Positions 29,546 through 41,600 of a stretch of DNA of 64,000 nucleotides are shown here, in pieces. The stretch comes from Micropterix aruncella (Eukaryota > Arthropoda > Insecta > Lepidoptera > Micropterigidae). A program made the translations under genes and the position numbers. Each line of letters opens with the position of its first letter. Position 1 is the stretch's first letter. The DNA is taken from the NCBI GenBank assembly GCA_944548615.1, contig OX155964.1, positions 17,340,653 through 17,404,652 on the forward strand, given 5' to 3'. Under the pieces are notes generated by a model, which did not search any database, was not told where the DNA came from, and worked only from the letters and a program-made list of their open reading frames with translations.

Positions 29546-29889
29546 CACCCCATCAAATCACACATATACTCTCATGCACTGTCTCACACAGAAAACGCAC
29601 TAAACTGTATAGATTGTACGAGTAGAATAAAACTGATTAATTATTTTAATCCTATTATCATTGTTTTTATTTTTATTTGTCAACGTCTGGATAGCCGTAC
29701 TATAAATTGTGTAATATGCGAAAAATTTAAGGCCCTAATATTAATTATATTTATTACTAGGTATATCCTTTAGAACACTGTATATTTTCTAATACATATT
29801 TCTTCTTTATTGATAGTGCGATAATCGTACAGAAGTAAAGTCATAGGCTTCACAATATTTGGATGTTGCCTGTACGGATTGGCCGCATC

Positions 29890-31135
29890 GCTAATGCTAG
29901 GTTTACAAGCGCTTAGTAGCTAAAATTAGTACTTGTCATTTGCACTAATACCTTGCGTGTAAACATGTTGATTTTGCATTTAGTGCTCTGGTATTAGTAA
30001 AACTGCCAGAACAAGTGAATAGAAGCCGATCCTATTTACTAAGCGACTACCCCCACCACAAATTATTAAGCACTTCTCACTTGCTGACTCGTGTGAACAG
30101 CCGTGGCAAGGGTTAGTGACAAATTAAAACGGCAACATGTGTGTCTCTTTACATGATATTCGCCTAGTTTATTATGTGATTGTGTGGGTAGAAAGATGGA
30201 TTCCCGAAACCACTTCATAGTGGTTGAATTGAATGAATGAATTTTATAATTCATCTAGGAATTTCAATCCAATCCGCCATAGTTTCTCTTGCAAGATCGT
30301 CTATCAACATTGACAAAATAATGTTTGAACAGTGTTTGAGCTCACTGTTCAAAATAAGCGGCGGTGGAGTCCTATTTCGAACGTGCCACTAATACCTTTT
30401 CGCTAATACCAACGTGTAAACTGTTATTTCTCACGATCGGTCGACAAATACTACTAAGTGACAAGTACTAAGTCAGTGTAAACCTAGCATAATAAGGTGT
30501 AAGCGAGTCGGCACCACCGTGTCGTGTGAAAGAGCGAGAGAGATATAGGCATTGTGCTAAGGCCAGGCGCATCTGCGGAACGGTGCGTTGCGATACGTTT
30601 TTCACGCCGCACGGGGGAAAACCGCATTTATGTGGTACCCGCACTGCTGTGGATTTTTTTGACTCTTTGCCATTCGTTTTTTACGCAAGTCTCGTATATA
30701 TAATACAACTCTATAGTATGGGGGGAAAATCACCGCAGAAAATCTGTAGCAATCCACAGAATTTAAATTCGGAAGGATTTTTTTCTGCAGTGCGCGCTAC
30801 CATGTGATTCCATAGTTCAGTTAGCCTAACGTGCAGAGCGATCGCGATAAATGGTTTGTGGTTGATTCGACAAAAAAACTCTTTATTTATTCGGACAATT
30901 CAATCGGCGATCATTTCGACTTGGCACTAACCCTTGCTGCGGCAGTTTACAAGAGTCAGCAAGCGACAAGTGCTTAGTAATTTGTGGCGGGGGAATTGTC
31001 GCTTAGTAAATAGGATCGGCTTCTATTCACTACCACTGTCACTAATACTAAGCGCTACAGCATGTTTACACGAAAGGTATTAGTGCAAGTGAGAAGTACT
31101 TGTCATTAGCTACTAAGCCCGTGTAAACCTAGCAT
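29890..31135. mobile_element. Composite foldback element with about 210-bp arms
   Basis: The left arm 29890-30115 and the right arm 30927-31135 are long inverted repeats beginning ATGCTAGGTTTACA and containing AATAGAAGCCGATCCTATTT. A third terminus of the same family, reading GTGTAAACCTAGCATA, lies inside at 30470-30492, so a shorter element or a partial second copy is nested. No coding region; the open frame at 30526-30807 has no recognisable domain. Confidence 0.7.
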
Positions 31136-31139
31136 ATTG

Positions 31140-31607
31140 CACCGGGCATGAACACAATATTAAGTGATTCATTAGTGATCATGAATTGGGCATGAACGCC
31201 TGAGCTGTCATCGCATCGCTGTCATTCGATAAAGATCTACATTTTCTAAAAAATCGTGATTGGGAATCATTTTGGTTATCGAATCCAATTAATTTTCTAC
31301 AACAGCTGAGAGCGACGTGATCTCGGGGAAACAGACGGACCGGACGAACGGTCGGTGCACTGATCATATGGTCGGTGCATGTAGTTACTTGATCAGTGGG
31401 TGCATGCACAGAGGAGACTTGCAAAAATACATCGTTTTTTCGAAAAATTTGAGTTGCTTTGTATTTGCGACTAGTATCGCTAGGTGGATCTATTGTATTT
31501 TTGGCAATTATGGTGTATTATGTTACTATATTGAGTAGGCGTAGTAAATTTATGTATTACATTGTTTTTTTTAAATTGGTAAATGTTTTATTAGATAGGA
31601 ATAGTAT
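31140..31607. other. No gene seen
   Basis: Short frames only; no repeat terminus was recognised. Confidence 0.4.
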
Positions 31608-31666
31608 CATGATGGGCCCGACTCCGGTCGGTGACTTCCATGGCAGCTCCGTTTGTATTTTATTTA
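31608..31666 (+). mobile_element. RLE-type LINE 3' end, very short copy
   Basis: GATGGGCCCGACTCCGGTCG through CATGGCAGCTCCGTTTG to TATTTTATTTA: only the last about 58 bases of the family, directly abutting a Helitron start. Confidence 0.7.
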
Positions 31667-31707
31667 TCTATATATATAAAACAAAGTCGGGTTTGTTCGA
31701 ACACTTA

Positions 31708-33520
31708 AGGTAAGAGCACCAGTAGATGACCATTTAAGGGCCAGAATTTTGAATTTTTAATGCTTACCCTTTATTTTTATCTGAATTCATTGAGTGAATA
31801 TTTATATATGTTTTCTGATGTGTGTTTATTAAACACACATACTTTTTTTGCTTGTACAGTTATACAAAAAAATAATAAAAAATAAATACTTTTTCAAAAA
31901 AAATTGTTAGTAGTTGACCATCTAAAAAATACAAAAATCTAGTAGAAGACCATATTTTGTATCAGTACTTGACCATCCAGATAGTTAAGTTTAAATGGGG
32001 TTTAAGTTGTTAAATAAGAGGCAAATTTATTAATACTTAGTGTTTTATTTCAAACAGAGCATATGAAGAAAGAACAGAGCATATTAGAAGTTATATAAAG
32101 AAATGTATCTCTGGAACATCGAAGACATCCCTCGTTGAGCTGATCTTTTTTGGCTCAGCTTTTAAAGCAATTACTACTGCTTCCCACGGGTAGTCAAGCT
32201 CGTCTTTACGTTCCGGCCATTTCCACAATCGACCATTCACTTCCATCGATGGGATTGTAGCTGTTTCCTTAATCGCTTTTTGTACTTTTCCGGGGTAAAA
32301 TTTATTTTCGTACTGAAATATGACAAATTCACCACCAACTCTTTGAGGGGGCTTCAGAACCGCAACGTTAGATTCTTGGTAATGGTCAGGCTCAGTTTCT
32401 GACTCCTTTACACTTTCTCCTAGAGAATCCTCAGCATCTGAGTCAGAACTTGAACAGAAGTGGAGATTTTTGTTCACCCACTTTATTTTTGCAATCTTTA
32501 TTTTTTCTAGAGCCTTGACACGCTTTAATGACTCTTTTTCTTCATTCTTTCGTTGTTTTTCAGCAGCTTTTTCTACTTTTATCCGTTCAAGATCTTCTTT
32601 TTGCTTCAACTTCCTTTGTAAATATTCCTGGTAACTTTTACCCGAAACAATAGAAGGCATTCTTTCTTTTGAACGTGGTTTAGGTGTGTCCCTTTTGATA
32701 CTAGTTTTGTAAAAGAAATGCTTCTTAAATGGACTTGATACGTTGGCAGGTGCGGGATCGGAAGAAGTTCCAGCAATACCGTTGACACCGGAATTTAATT
32801 CGTCAGCAACAGCGTTGATTGATGGTTCTGGTATCGTTTCTAGCAGACCGTCAGGAACTAAGCTGATTGCTCCAGTACAGTTTCAAGCAGGCAGACCGCC
32901 ACCGACACTAATGGCTGACGGTCTCGATAGCAACTCAAGCAGATTCTCTGCAGTGATGACTGACGGAAGTCATCTAAGTACAAAATAAAAAAAATAGCTT
33001 TTAGTGGCAGGTTATAACTGACACTAGAGGTGGTCAACTACTAAAAAGAAGTCCGCTACAATTTATTGAATAGTTGACCGCCCCGGTCAATTATTAGAAA
33101 ATCAAGATAAATTTGAGTCAGTAGTGGACCACCCTGCCTGTCAGCTCCACGTGAATATTTTCATATTTTAAAATACCACTTTACCCAAACAAATCCTTAA
33201 CAAATAACAAAATAAAAACACTTACCATCAACAATGTTATTAGTCGCTATTAATCGCTCTCAAATCTATCACAATCCTTATGGAAATCAGCAAGAAAAAC
33301 CCAGATAAACAGCTTACGGCGCGTCACTCTACAAACAACTGACCGCCATTTTGAATATTAACTAGTAGCAGACGCGCAGTTTGCACTGATAGATGGACAG
33401 ATGGCGGCACTTGTTAGTTAACATGGAATCAATTTAAAAATGTGTCCCAAATTCTTATTTTATCAACTTTAGTGTGAAATGGTCAACTACAGGTACATGG
33501 TCAATTACCGGTGCTCTTAC
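31708..33520 (-). mobile_element. Pogo-like DNA transposon, copy 2 (internally deleted)
   Basis: Near-identical to 10870-12657: AGGTAAGAGCACC ends (the right end lacks its last CT), TA target duplication, inverted TAGTTGACCA-type subterminal repeats, and one minus-strand frame (32091-32660, extendable upstream to about 32880). The upstream catalytic part of the transposase is deleted, so it can move only if supplied in trans. Confidence 0.8.
32091..32660 (-). CDS. Pogo-like transposase C-terminal frame, open
   Basis: 189 codons from MPSIVSGKSYQEYLQRKLK; the frame is open further upstream (SPFKKHFFYKTSIKRDTPK, GIAGTSSDPAPANV) to about 32880. It carries a Lys/Glu-rich helix likely to form a coiled coil (residues 10-55), an acidic Ser patch (SSSDSDAEDSLGESVKESE), then GGEFVIFQYENKFYPGKV and WPERKDELDYPWEAVV near the end. 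It is longer than copy 1 because that copy has a 2-base deletion. The DDE core is absent, so this is a remnant; whether it is translated is unknown. Confidence 0.5.
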   Translation of the reverse strand: MPSIVSGKSYQEYLQRKLKQKEDLERIKVEKAAEKQRKNEEKESLKRVKALEKIKIAKIKWVNKNLHFCSSSDSDAEDSLGESVKESETEPDHYQESNVAVLKPPQRVGGEFVIFQYENKFYPGKVQKAIKETATIPSMEVNGRLWKWPERKDELDYPWEAVVIALKAEPKKISSTRDVFDVPEIHFFI

Positions 33521-34423
33521 TAACTCGAGAACGGCTGGCTGATTTTCATGGTTTTTGATTTGTTGTATTTGTCTCCGTCCCGAATAGCAGAATAACTATT
33601 AGAACATTGGAAAATTAACGAAAAAATAAAATAAAAGAAAAAACATCCCATACAAAATCTTCATGGGTTTCGTAACTCAAACATTTAATGTTCATCCCTT
33701 CGATATGGTAAACTCTCCCCTCAAATTAAAGAAAGTATTTAAATAAAGGTTTCGAATCGACAAGATATATCCACAATGTTCGGACCACAATTATTACATA
33801 GTTTAATTCAATCATGTCATGCTGACACGCGATTGATATACTTAATTTTTGTACTTTTATATTTCTTTTTGTGTTATTATCTTAATAAAGTAGTGAACTT
33901 AATATTTATTTTGTATTCATTGCATTACTTCCATAAAATCATAAATTAAATTCAGCTAATCTGTAACACGACATCCATTGACCGTTAGGCGGTACGAAGT
34001 TCGCCGGGTCAGCTAGTTATAAATAGTTAAAACCTGTATGTATCAATATTAGTCACTGTATGTCATCAATATTTTGTTTTGAGTACCAAATAATTAAAAA
34101 AAAAAATAACATGCACAAGGAGGTACATAAATATGTCTACAACACAACTTTTGACCAACGATCCTCTTTTGCTCGATTCATCAAAGTCAAATACGGAAAC
34201 TTATAGGGAAGTCTACGAAACGAAGGAATATACATATTTTATAAAAAACTAATGAATCTAAAGAAATTGTATTACCTTTCCGAGTCAGTAGGTAACTTTA
34301 AAAACAACAGCGCAGAACACTGAAAAATTGAGACATTTATAAATAGAGCAGTATTTAGTGTCAATTACGATATTGTGATCATAAATACTTGCCAATATAA
34401 GTTTGCGTTACTGCCAAATAAGG

Positions 34424-35116
34424 CTTACAACCGTAAGACTGCCCAGTGCAAAACTGCGTATCACTACTGAATTTCCTACTCGAAAAGAACAGGGTAATTT
34501 TAAGATGGGTTCCCGGCCATGCAGGAATCGAGGGAAGTGAAAAAGCCGGCAAACTTGCTAATACGGGAGCAAAGGGAACGTTATACGGCCCTGAACCGTG
34601 CTGTGGCGTACCAAAAAGCATTGCAAATCTAATGCTCAAAAAAATATGTTTAGAACAATCCGTCAACCACTGGAACAACATTCCAGGGTTGAATCATTCC
34701 AAAGCGCTAATTAAGGCTTACGACCGTAAGACTGTCTTCGAGGCCTTATCGCTAAATAGGAACAATCTACGCATACTGGTGAGGGCGCTCACGGGGCATT
34801 GTGGCCTGAACAGACCTTAAGCTCCGGGACATGAAAATGTGCAGGTTCTGCCAAGAGGCAGACGAAACTCCCCTGCACCTTATGTGCGAGTGTGGCCCGC
34901 CGATGCGTAAAAGATACACCCACTTGGGTGGTCACTACCTCCAACCTGAGGAGGTAAAACAATCTGGCGCGAAAAGTCTGTTGCAGTTTCTTTTAATGAT
35001 ACGAGGCTTAGCGCAAAACTATAGCAGGTGGCGAACACAATAGATCAGCAATGGTCGCAGTGTTACAAGGCTCATAAAGACCTAAGAAAAGCCCCACACA
35101 ACAAATAATAAAAAAA
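34424..35116 (+). mobile_element. 5'-truncated RNase H-bearing LINE with 15-bp target duplication
   Basis: Frames 34446-34820 and 34831-35043 encode the RNase H end (LRWVPGHAGIEGSEKAGKL, LVRALTGHCGLNRP) and a CCHC finger (CRFCQEADETPLHLMCEC) of an R1/Jockey-group LINE, with one frame break between them. The copy ends with an A-rich tail (ACAAATAATAAAAAAA). TACTGCCAAATAAGG is duplicated exactly at 34409-34423 and 35117-35131, fixing both boundaries. Confidence 0.9.
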
Positions 35117-35475
35117 TACTGCCAAATAAGGTTGGCCCGGCTAATAGCATGCTAAAGTGAAATCGACTGCGGCAACTTGCGAACTGCCGGAGACGGCTGT
35201 GTAAACGGTATGTCTGTTGGTGAGGCATTTTTAGATCTTTATATGAAGTTGAGCTTCTGTTTACATTATCTACTTAGTCAGAACATGGCATGTGTTAACG
35301 TTATGAGGGATTGAACATAATTGCACTTAGATGTATTTTTTTAAATTATTATTAGTGGAACCATGTTGTTCGACAAATGCAAAATATTACTTCAATAAAC
35401 AAACCTTGAGCCAAAACTTCGTGTAACGATTGGCTAAACCTTTTAATTTCATAAAAAACAGTACTTATAACAGTG

Positions 35476-35481
35476 TTTATT
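35476..35481 (-). promoter_or_regulatory. Candidate ECHS1 polyadenylation signal
   Basis: AATAAA on the minus strand about 105 bases downstream of the ECHS1 stop codon, a normal distance for a short insect 3' UTR. Confidence 0.5.
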
Positions 35482-35586
35482 GTAAAAATATACAAAATAT
35501 TGCAGCAACGCTTGTTCGAATAATAATTTTAAAACTTAATGGCTGAAGTACACAAATTAATGTATAGTAGAACTATTTGAAAAAAA

Positions 35587-35652
35587 TTAGTTGCTCGTGA
35601 AGTTCGGGGGTCTCTTCTCAACAAAGGCAGACATTCCCTCTTTGCGGTCCTC
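35587..35652 (-). CDS. ECHS1: ECHS1 exon 6 (last)
   Basis: The acceptor ttgcttacag precedes GAGGACCGC; 21 codons, [20 protein letters not shown] plus a final Asn, end at TAA 35589-35587. Confidence 0.94.
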   Translation of the reverse strand, partial: EDRKEGMSAFVEKRPPNFTSN

Positions 35653-38600
35653 CTGTAAGCAAATAAATTATTTTTTATTTAACATTTGTGAAAACAACAG
35701 GGTAGACTGCAACGCCTATGTTTATAGGATTTGGTATCTCGGTAGATTGGTTTGGAAATCCCGATTTCTCTCTTTTTTCACCGTAGTGACAGGCACAAAT
35801 CATCTCATTTTTGAAGTGTTAGGTTGTTAAAATATAACCCTTTACTGGGAACATGATTTTAAACGACGTAATAGGGAACTTCAGTCTGTGGGACCGCTAT
35901 TTTGAATTATTGATTATAAAATACACTTCTACCTAACAACAATTTATTTAAGTACCAATATCAAAAAGCCTAGTATCTTATGAACTGGAAAGAGTTAGGT
36001 ATAAGAGTTAGGAGTTAGGTTGCAGATGTCGCCTACCTATTGAAGATAGCAAATGGCTCAGTTGACTGCCCGGATTATTGGAGAAGGTCGGGTTGAGGGT
36101 CTCTGCTGATCCGATCAGAAGACCATGCACCCTGTTTATCCCCAGAGCTAACACCAATTACAGGCTAAACAGTTATCTATTGAGAGCAAGCCAAAGTTTC
36201 AATGATGTAGCTACCCAATATGACATTGACTTATTTAATATGTCAGTCCAGCAGCTCAAGAAGTTACTGGCTGACGCCTTCTTTGGTTAATCCTTTGTTC
36301 TATTTTGTTTAGTTTTTTCTTAGTCTACTTGTTTTTCTTTTTTTTTCTCCCCCTTTTATATAGCTATTCATACATTTTTACTTGTGGAACCTTGTAATTG
36401 GCCTTATATACATATTAATTTGTAATAACCGTATACCTAGCTGTAAGATTCCTAAAATTAATAAAATAAAATAAAATAAAATAACAGTGATATGTATTGT
36501 CTATCTGATTATAAATAACACTTATGTCGTATTCGGAGCACATTTTTTGCAGACCTTCATAGAACTTTCTGACCTTATAGTATCCGAGCATTTGATGCAT
36601 TTATAGCCTATATTGCGCTTATTGGTGTATATACAGAGTTTGCAAGTCTTTATTTTTTCATGTTTGTCTGTCATGGTCTTCGGTACCTCCGCAGAAGGTC
36701 TCACAGACCGGTACTAATAATGACGACTTTTTAAACCAGCGCTAAAACAATAAAACAGACGCTCCTATAGACATGATCGTCGGGTGCGCCAACACATCGG
36801 GAACTAATAGGAGACTACTGCGAGCGGAGGGTCGCTGAGGGGCGGGGGGACAGACTGGAAGCATTTCTAAGAAACCATAGTGGTCTGTGAGACCGATGTT
36901 CCTGGTTAAGGGATAAATTGCATGAAAAAGAAATAGTGCAAAAATGCCATAACATTTTGAGGAAAAATACTGGCAAGTTTAGTTTCACTTTTATATTTTA
37001 AGTAATTTTTAATTTTTCTGTTAACGACGATTAAACATTTGTATTATTACATACATATATTACTGTGTGTATGGATCAGTTCCGCTCTCTCGCTCTTGTC
37101 ACTGTTATTAGACTGTCTCTCTCCCTCTTTCATATTTAATGACCTGGCACCCGGTCATTATTTAATGGCATTTGCCATACATTCTTTTTGGTGTTGATTT
37201 CTAATAATGATCATACAAACTAATAGTTTTCGCTATACATATATGGAAAACTTTGTATTCGCTGCATGAAACACCCCACGGAGCAAAAACGCACACCAAA
37301 GTGCATAATGCGGGGAAAAACCCACATATTGCCAAAATATAACCACTGGGCTTGCATGCTTCAACCTACCAATCAAAAACAATTAGAATCATAATGGCAG
37401 CAAGTGAGGTTGAGAGAAGCCAGATACAAAGGAAGCAAAGTGGCATATTTTCAAGAGAGCCAATCACTGCTGCAAGCACTAAGAAAATAAAGGCTATCCT
37501 TAAAACCGACTAAGCACACAGTAATATCACACAGTAAGTAATAGAATACATTCAGATACAGGTAAGAGGACACTTTAGAGCTGTCAGCTGCAATGGGCAA
37601 ACCCGACATTCCAGGCTGGTATAAGGATATATAATTCTTCTTTAAACAGTGGGGTGATTACGCAGAGACTTAACCCCTCAAGCCCCGATTGGCCGATATC
37701 GGCCACAAACTGATTCAGCGTAACGGGCCCGTTTTAATTTAATTTGTTTTATTTTATTATGTTTTATTATGTTAATATGTTTCATTTTAATTATGGGTAC
37801 AGTGGTTTGGCAGTAATTATAGTTTTTGGTGAGACATTGGCATAATTCAATTTTTTTACTAATTTTTACAAAAAATTTTTGGAACATCAAGTTGTCAATC
37901 GGCTGAGGGTCCGAGGCCTGAAGGGTTAAGGACAACACAGTCCACAGTCTAGCTCTGCCAACTTGCCCGTAAGAAGTCGACACCTTACCGCGTGGCACCG
38001 GGTAGTAAAACCAGCGGGCAGCCTCGCGCCCTGACTACTGGATTTGGACAGATTTCTGCATCTTACCGTCTGATTTCGGGTTCGCAGTCGCTTGCGCGGC
38101 CTTTAGCAGATGTAAGTGGTAATTCAGTTCAAATTTATCGCAGACCGTGGCATCTTTTGCCTGTCTGTTCACACGAGATCGGATACTCAACCGGTCGTTT
38201 CAAGAGCGGCTGACATAAGGCCAACAACCAACCCCGCTTCATAGGAAAATTGTATGTCACCTCCAGACTCCCCTGGTTATTTATTTAGGCAGCGCACGGC
38301 TGACGCTTGACGATGCGCAAACCGTCCAGTTGCACGCAAGGGAAAATGACCCTTGGCTGAACCGTGGGTTGGGTCGACCCAAGAACGAGGCGGGTCATAG
38401 TGGCTCAACTGTGTGAGAACCATTGGCCACCAATGGTTAAAAGAGACAGTGGAATTCAGAGAAATGAGGAGGCATATAAACTGGCGAGAAAGGGCTCGGA
38501 GGGATCTGCAGTCGGACCTAAACCTATACTGCCGCTGTCTACATGAGAACGGCTTTCCTATACTGCCGCTGTCTACATGAGGACGGCTCTGCGAGAAAGG

Positions 38601-41600
38601 ATGAGAGGGGACAAATGGAGAACAGCAATATTGAGACAGGCTTAGAGAGGCAATTTGAATATCCAACCTCTGACGAGATATCGCTTGGACCTCTCGCTAG
38701 GTATGGCTTGCATCTCTCTAGAACGAACCTGCGGATAGAAGTGGGCATGTTAACCAAGCTTTGCAGGTTCGACGAACACCTACACATTTTGGGCATCGTG
38801 CTTGAGGCAACTTGCACGAAGTGTCGTATAAGAGTTAATTGCGGGTATCAGACCGCCGATAACCAACTCCAAACTCAATCATAATAAATCTTCATTTCAT
38901 AGTCCAATTATTAGTCTGGATGAACCCTTTCTCGCTGTTTCTTTATTATTAGTCTGAATGAACCATTTGCACTCACCTCCTTATTTCCCTGTATTCTAAT
39001 ATGTATTCTAATTCTGAAGACTGTTTGCTTACCAAAGCGAAAGTTCCATGGAAGATTTTCTTCTCATACTTCAAGCCCTGCGCTAGCGTCGTTTCGAAGG
39101 CCGTGTTCACAGACTCCTTGCACAGTTTCACCACGAGGGGCGAGTGAGAGCTGATCTTTTCACCAAGCTTGATGGCTTCTTCGAGGACCTTTTCTGGAGG
39201 GAATACTTTGCTGACGAGCCCTGGAAAAATTATAAATTTAGCGGGTATATACGGTGTTGTAGGTCGACGGGAGGGTTTCCCTCGGACGGGAGGATCTCCT
39301 CTGCTTATAAGCTTATTCTAGGTCTGTCACGTAGTATCAACCGAGTGTCCTTTTCGAGATCTTTGCGAAGCGGCAGCGCTCTAATTTACGAATTTATTTA
39401 ACTATAAAATAAATAAAATACAAACAGAGCTATCATGGAATTCACCTACCGGAGTCGGGGCCATCATAATAATATTATTATACTTTTAAGGGGTAAGCGG
39501 TGGACTCCTGACTAACGACTGGCTGTGGTAGGTTTAGGACAGCTGTCTTGCCACATGTGAGCGTTCACCTTACCACCCATTCACTCCCCCTTTGAAGCCA
39601 AAGAATTTGAGATGCGGAAATTGCAGTTTTAGATAATTTTTCTAGGAAGGAGTTTATTATTTTCCTGAAGAGTCCAAGATCCTTAAAGAAGTGAAACAGA
39701 GATTTGGCTGGCAGGCCACGAGTGCCAGCTTCCACCACGAGAAGGTGAACAGTGAAGCCGTTCCGGGTGACGGCATTTGCGAGATCATGGCATTTATTTA
39801 GTTTCTACTCGTGGTCTTTTGGGATATTTGATTCCCATGGAACACTTAATTCTACAATAAGAGGCCATCTTCAAAGATAGACTAAAGAGTTATATCTGGA
39901 CGAGCTGGAGTACTGATTGAAGTCGATGCTGATGTGACAGCGTTGTACTGACTAGAAATCAATTTACACAATGACAGTACCGGGTCAGCGCTGACTTGTT
40001 TTGGGTTGGTTTGAAGTCAGTAACTGACTCAATGTACATCAGCCTTAAGAGCCCTATCACATATTTTTTCCAGAAAGGCAAGAAAAGTGGATTTTTGGCG
40101 TTCTAATTCCAAGAAATGAAGAGATTTCTACAAACTTTAATTACTAAATTACCTGGACCATTTCTTGATGTTGACCATAGTGGCCTTTAATTTTAGATAT
40201 AACGAATATTATTTACTTATTCAGCCCATTTTCCGAAAGTCGTTATTCGTAAAACGCTCGGAAGGCAAACTTTGAGCTCCTTAATACAGTAATATCACTA
40301 CAACGAAAACCGTATACTATTTTTTTTTATGTCCGTCATGTATTCTTGATGTACACTACGGCTTTATTTTTTCGTTTTTTGACCACATATCCAAGGTATA
40401 CATTACTTACAATTACACAAAATTAAAAAAAAATCTTCCTGTATCATTCTAATTTTCTCAGAAATAAAATAAGATTCTTATATAATACTTATACTATATT
40501 AAAGTTCACTCTTTTAGCAATACGACATAATATAAATTATTGTCATTAGAAAGGAGAAAACACTGCAAAAAACAATTAGAAATTGTGTATATATTTGCTT
40601 GCGCAAGAGAAGAGCGCTCAGTGCCGCGGTTTTCTCCCAGGGTTGAATAGTTATTTATTTATTTATTTATTTATTTATCCTATCTTTTATAGTTACATCC
40701 AAAAAAAAATGCGTTCATTTTTTCAACTCATTTTAAAAGAATACCTACGCTATTTTGTAATAAGGCTCTTAATAGATACTATTCTGAATGGTGTGCATGA
40801 GCGTACAGAGACCGTCGGTAAAAAAGCCAGACATATGCATCTACCGTGTTACAAAAAACTCTTCCTCTGCGCACTTTTCAGTTTATATTAACATTAAATG
40901 CCGACGAACCTTTATACTGAATCCTAATATTCATAAGTTTACAATGTAATGACTTATTTTAACTGACGAAATATACACTAGGCAACACACATAAAGAGCT
41001 CTACTTTGACCTAGATTGAATCAATTATATAATGGGACTATTTGATAGTGTTATTGGAAAATATCCCATTTTATTGTATTTACTTAGATATTATACGTAG
41101 GAATCGGTAGATCAATAATCATTGCATCCCTAATTTATATAAAAAAGACATTGTAGAAAGAACCAATGTTACACATTTTTACTACTCTTACGCTTGTGGA
41201 TGATTGTCAATTAAAATTTTACACAATATCCGTTAACACCTTGCTTAGTAGGACTGTGTGATACATAATGTTTTGTTGTCATTATTCTGCAAAATCTTTT
41301 TTATCCCAACAGTAGTTTAACAAGCCATAAAATGCTACTTGGGAAAATCATGAGTCTACTCGTAGACTTTATTATTACAAAACATGCCCCCAATATTAAT
41401 GAAACAGACTGTTATATTAATTGAGCACAATTGACCTTCGCCAATTGTTTCATGCATAATACATATTAATAGAATTTGTCTCGAAGAATATTTTTTTAAC
41501 AGGCATTTAATGCTCCTCATTATTGTTGCTATAAACTATCATCGGCCTATAAGTTTAAAGATATTTCAAGAAAACATTCCCTTCATAAAAATGTAATAAA

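Larger units (their letters stand above)
31667..34016 (+). mobile_element. Helitron interrupted by a pogo-like element
   Basis: The 5' end TCTATATATATAAAACAAAG is at 31667 and the 3' hairpin plus GGGTCAGCTAG ends at 34016 before a T. The pogo-like element at 31708-33520 splits it only about 40 bp after its start; the interrupted text (cactta|taactcgag) matches the undisturbed Helitron at 1782, except for the TA duplication. The Helitron insertion is therefore older than the pogo insertion. Confidence 0.85.

Noticed and set aside
29415..29603. Open frame with a poly-His-Thr run
   Set aside because: It is the translation of the (CA)n microsatellite.
38539..38817. Minus-strand frame opposite the LINE fragment
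   Set aside because: It is the complement of recognisable RNase H/CCHC LINE text on the plus strand.
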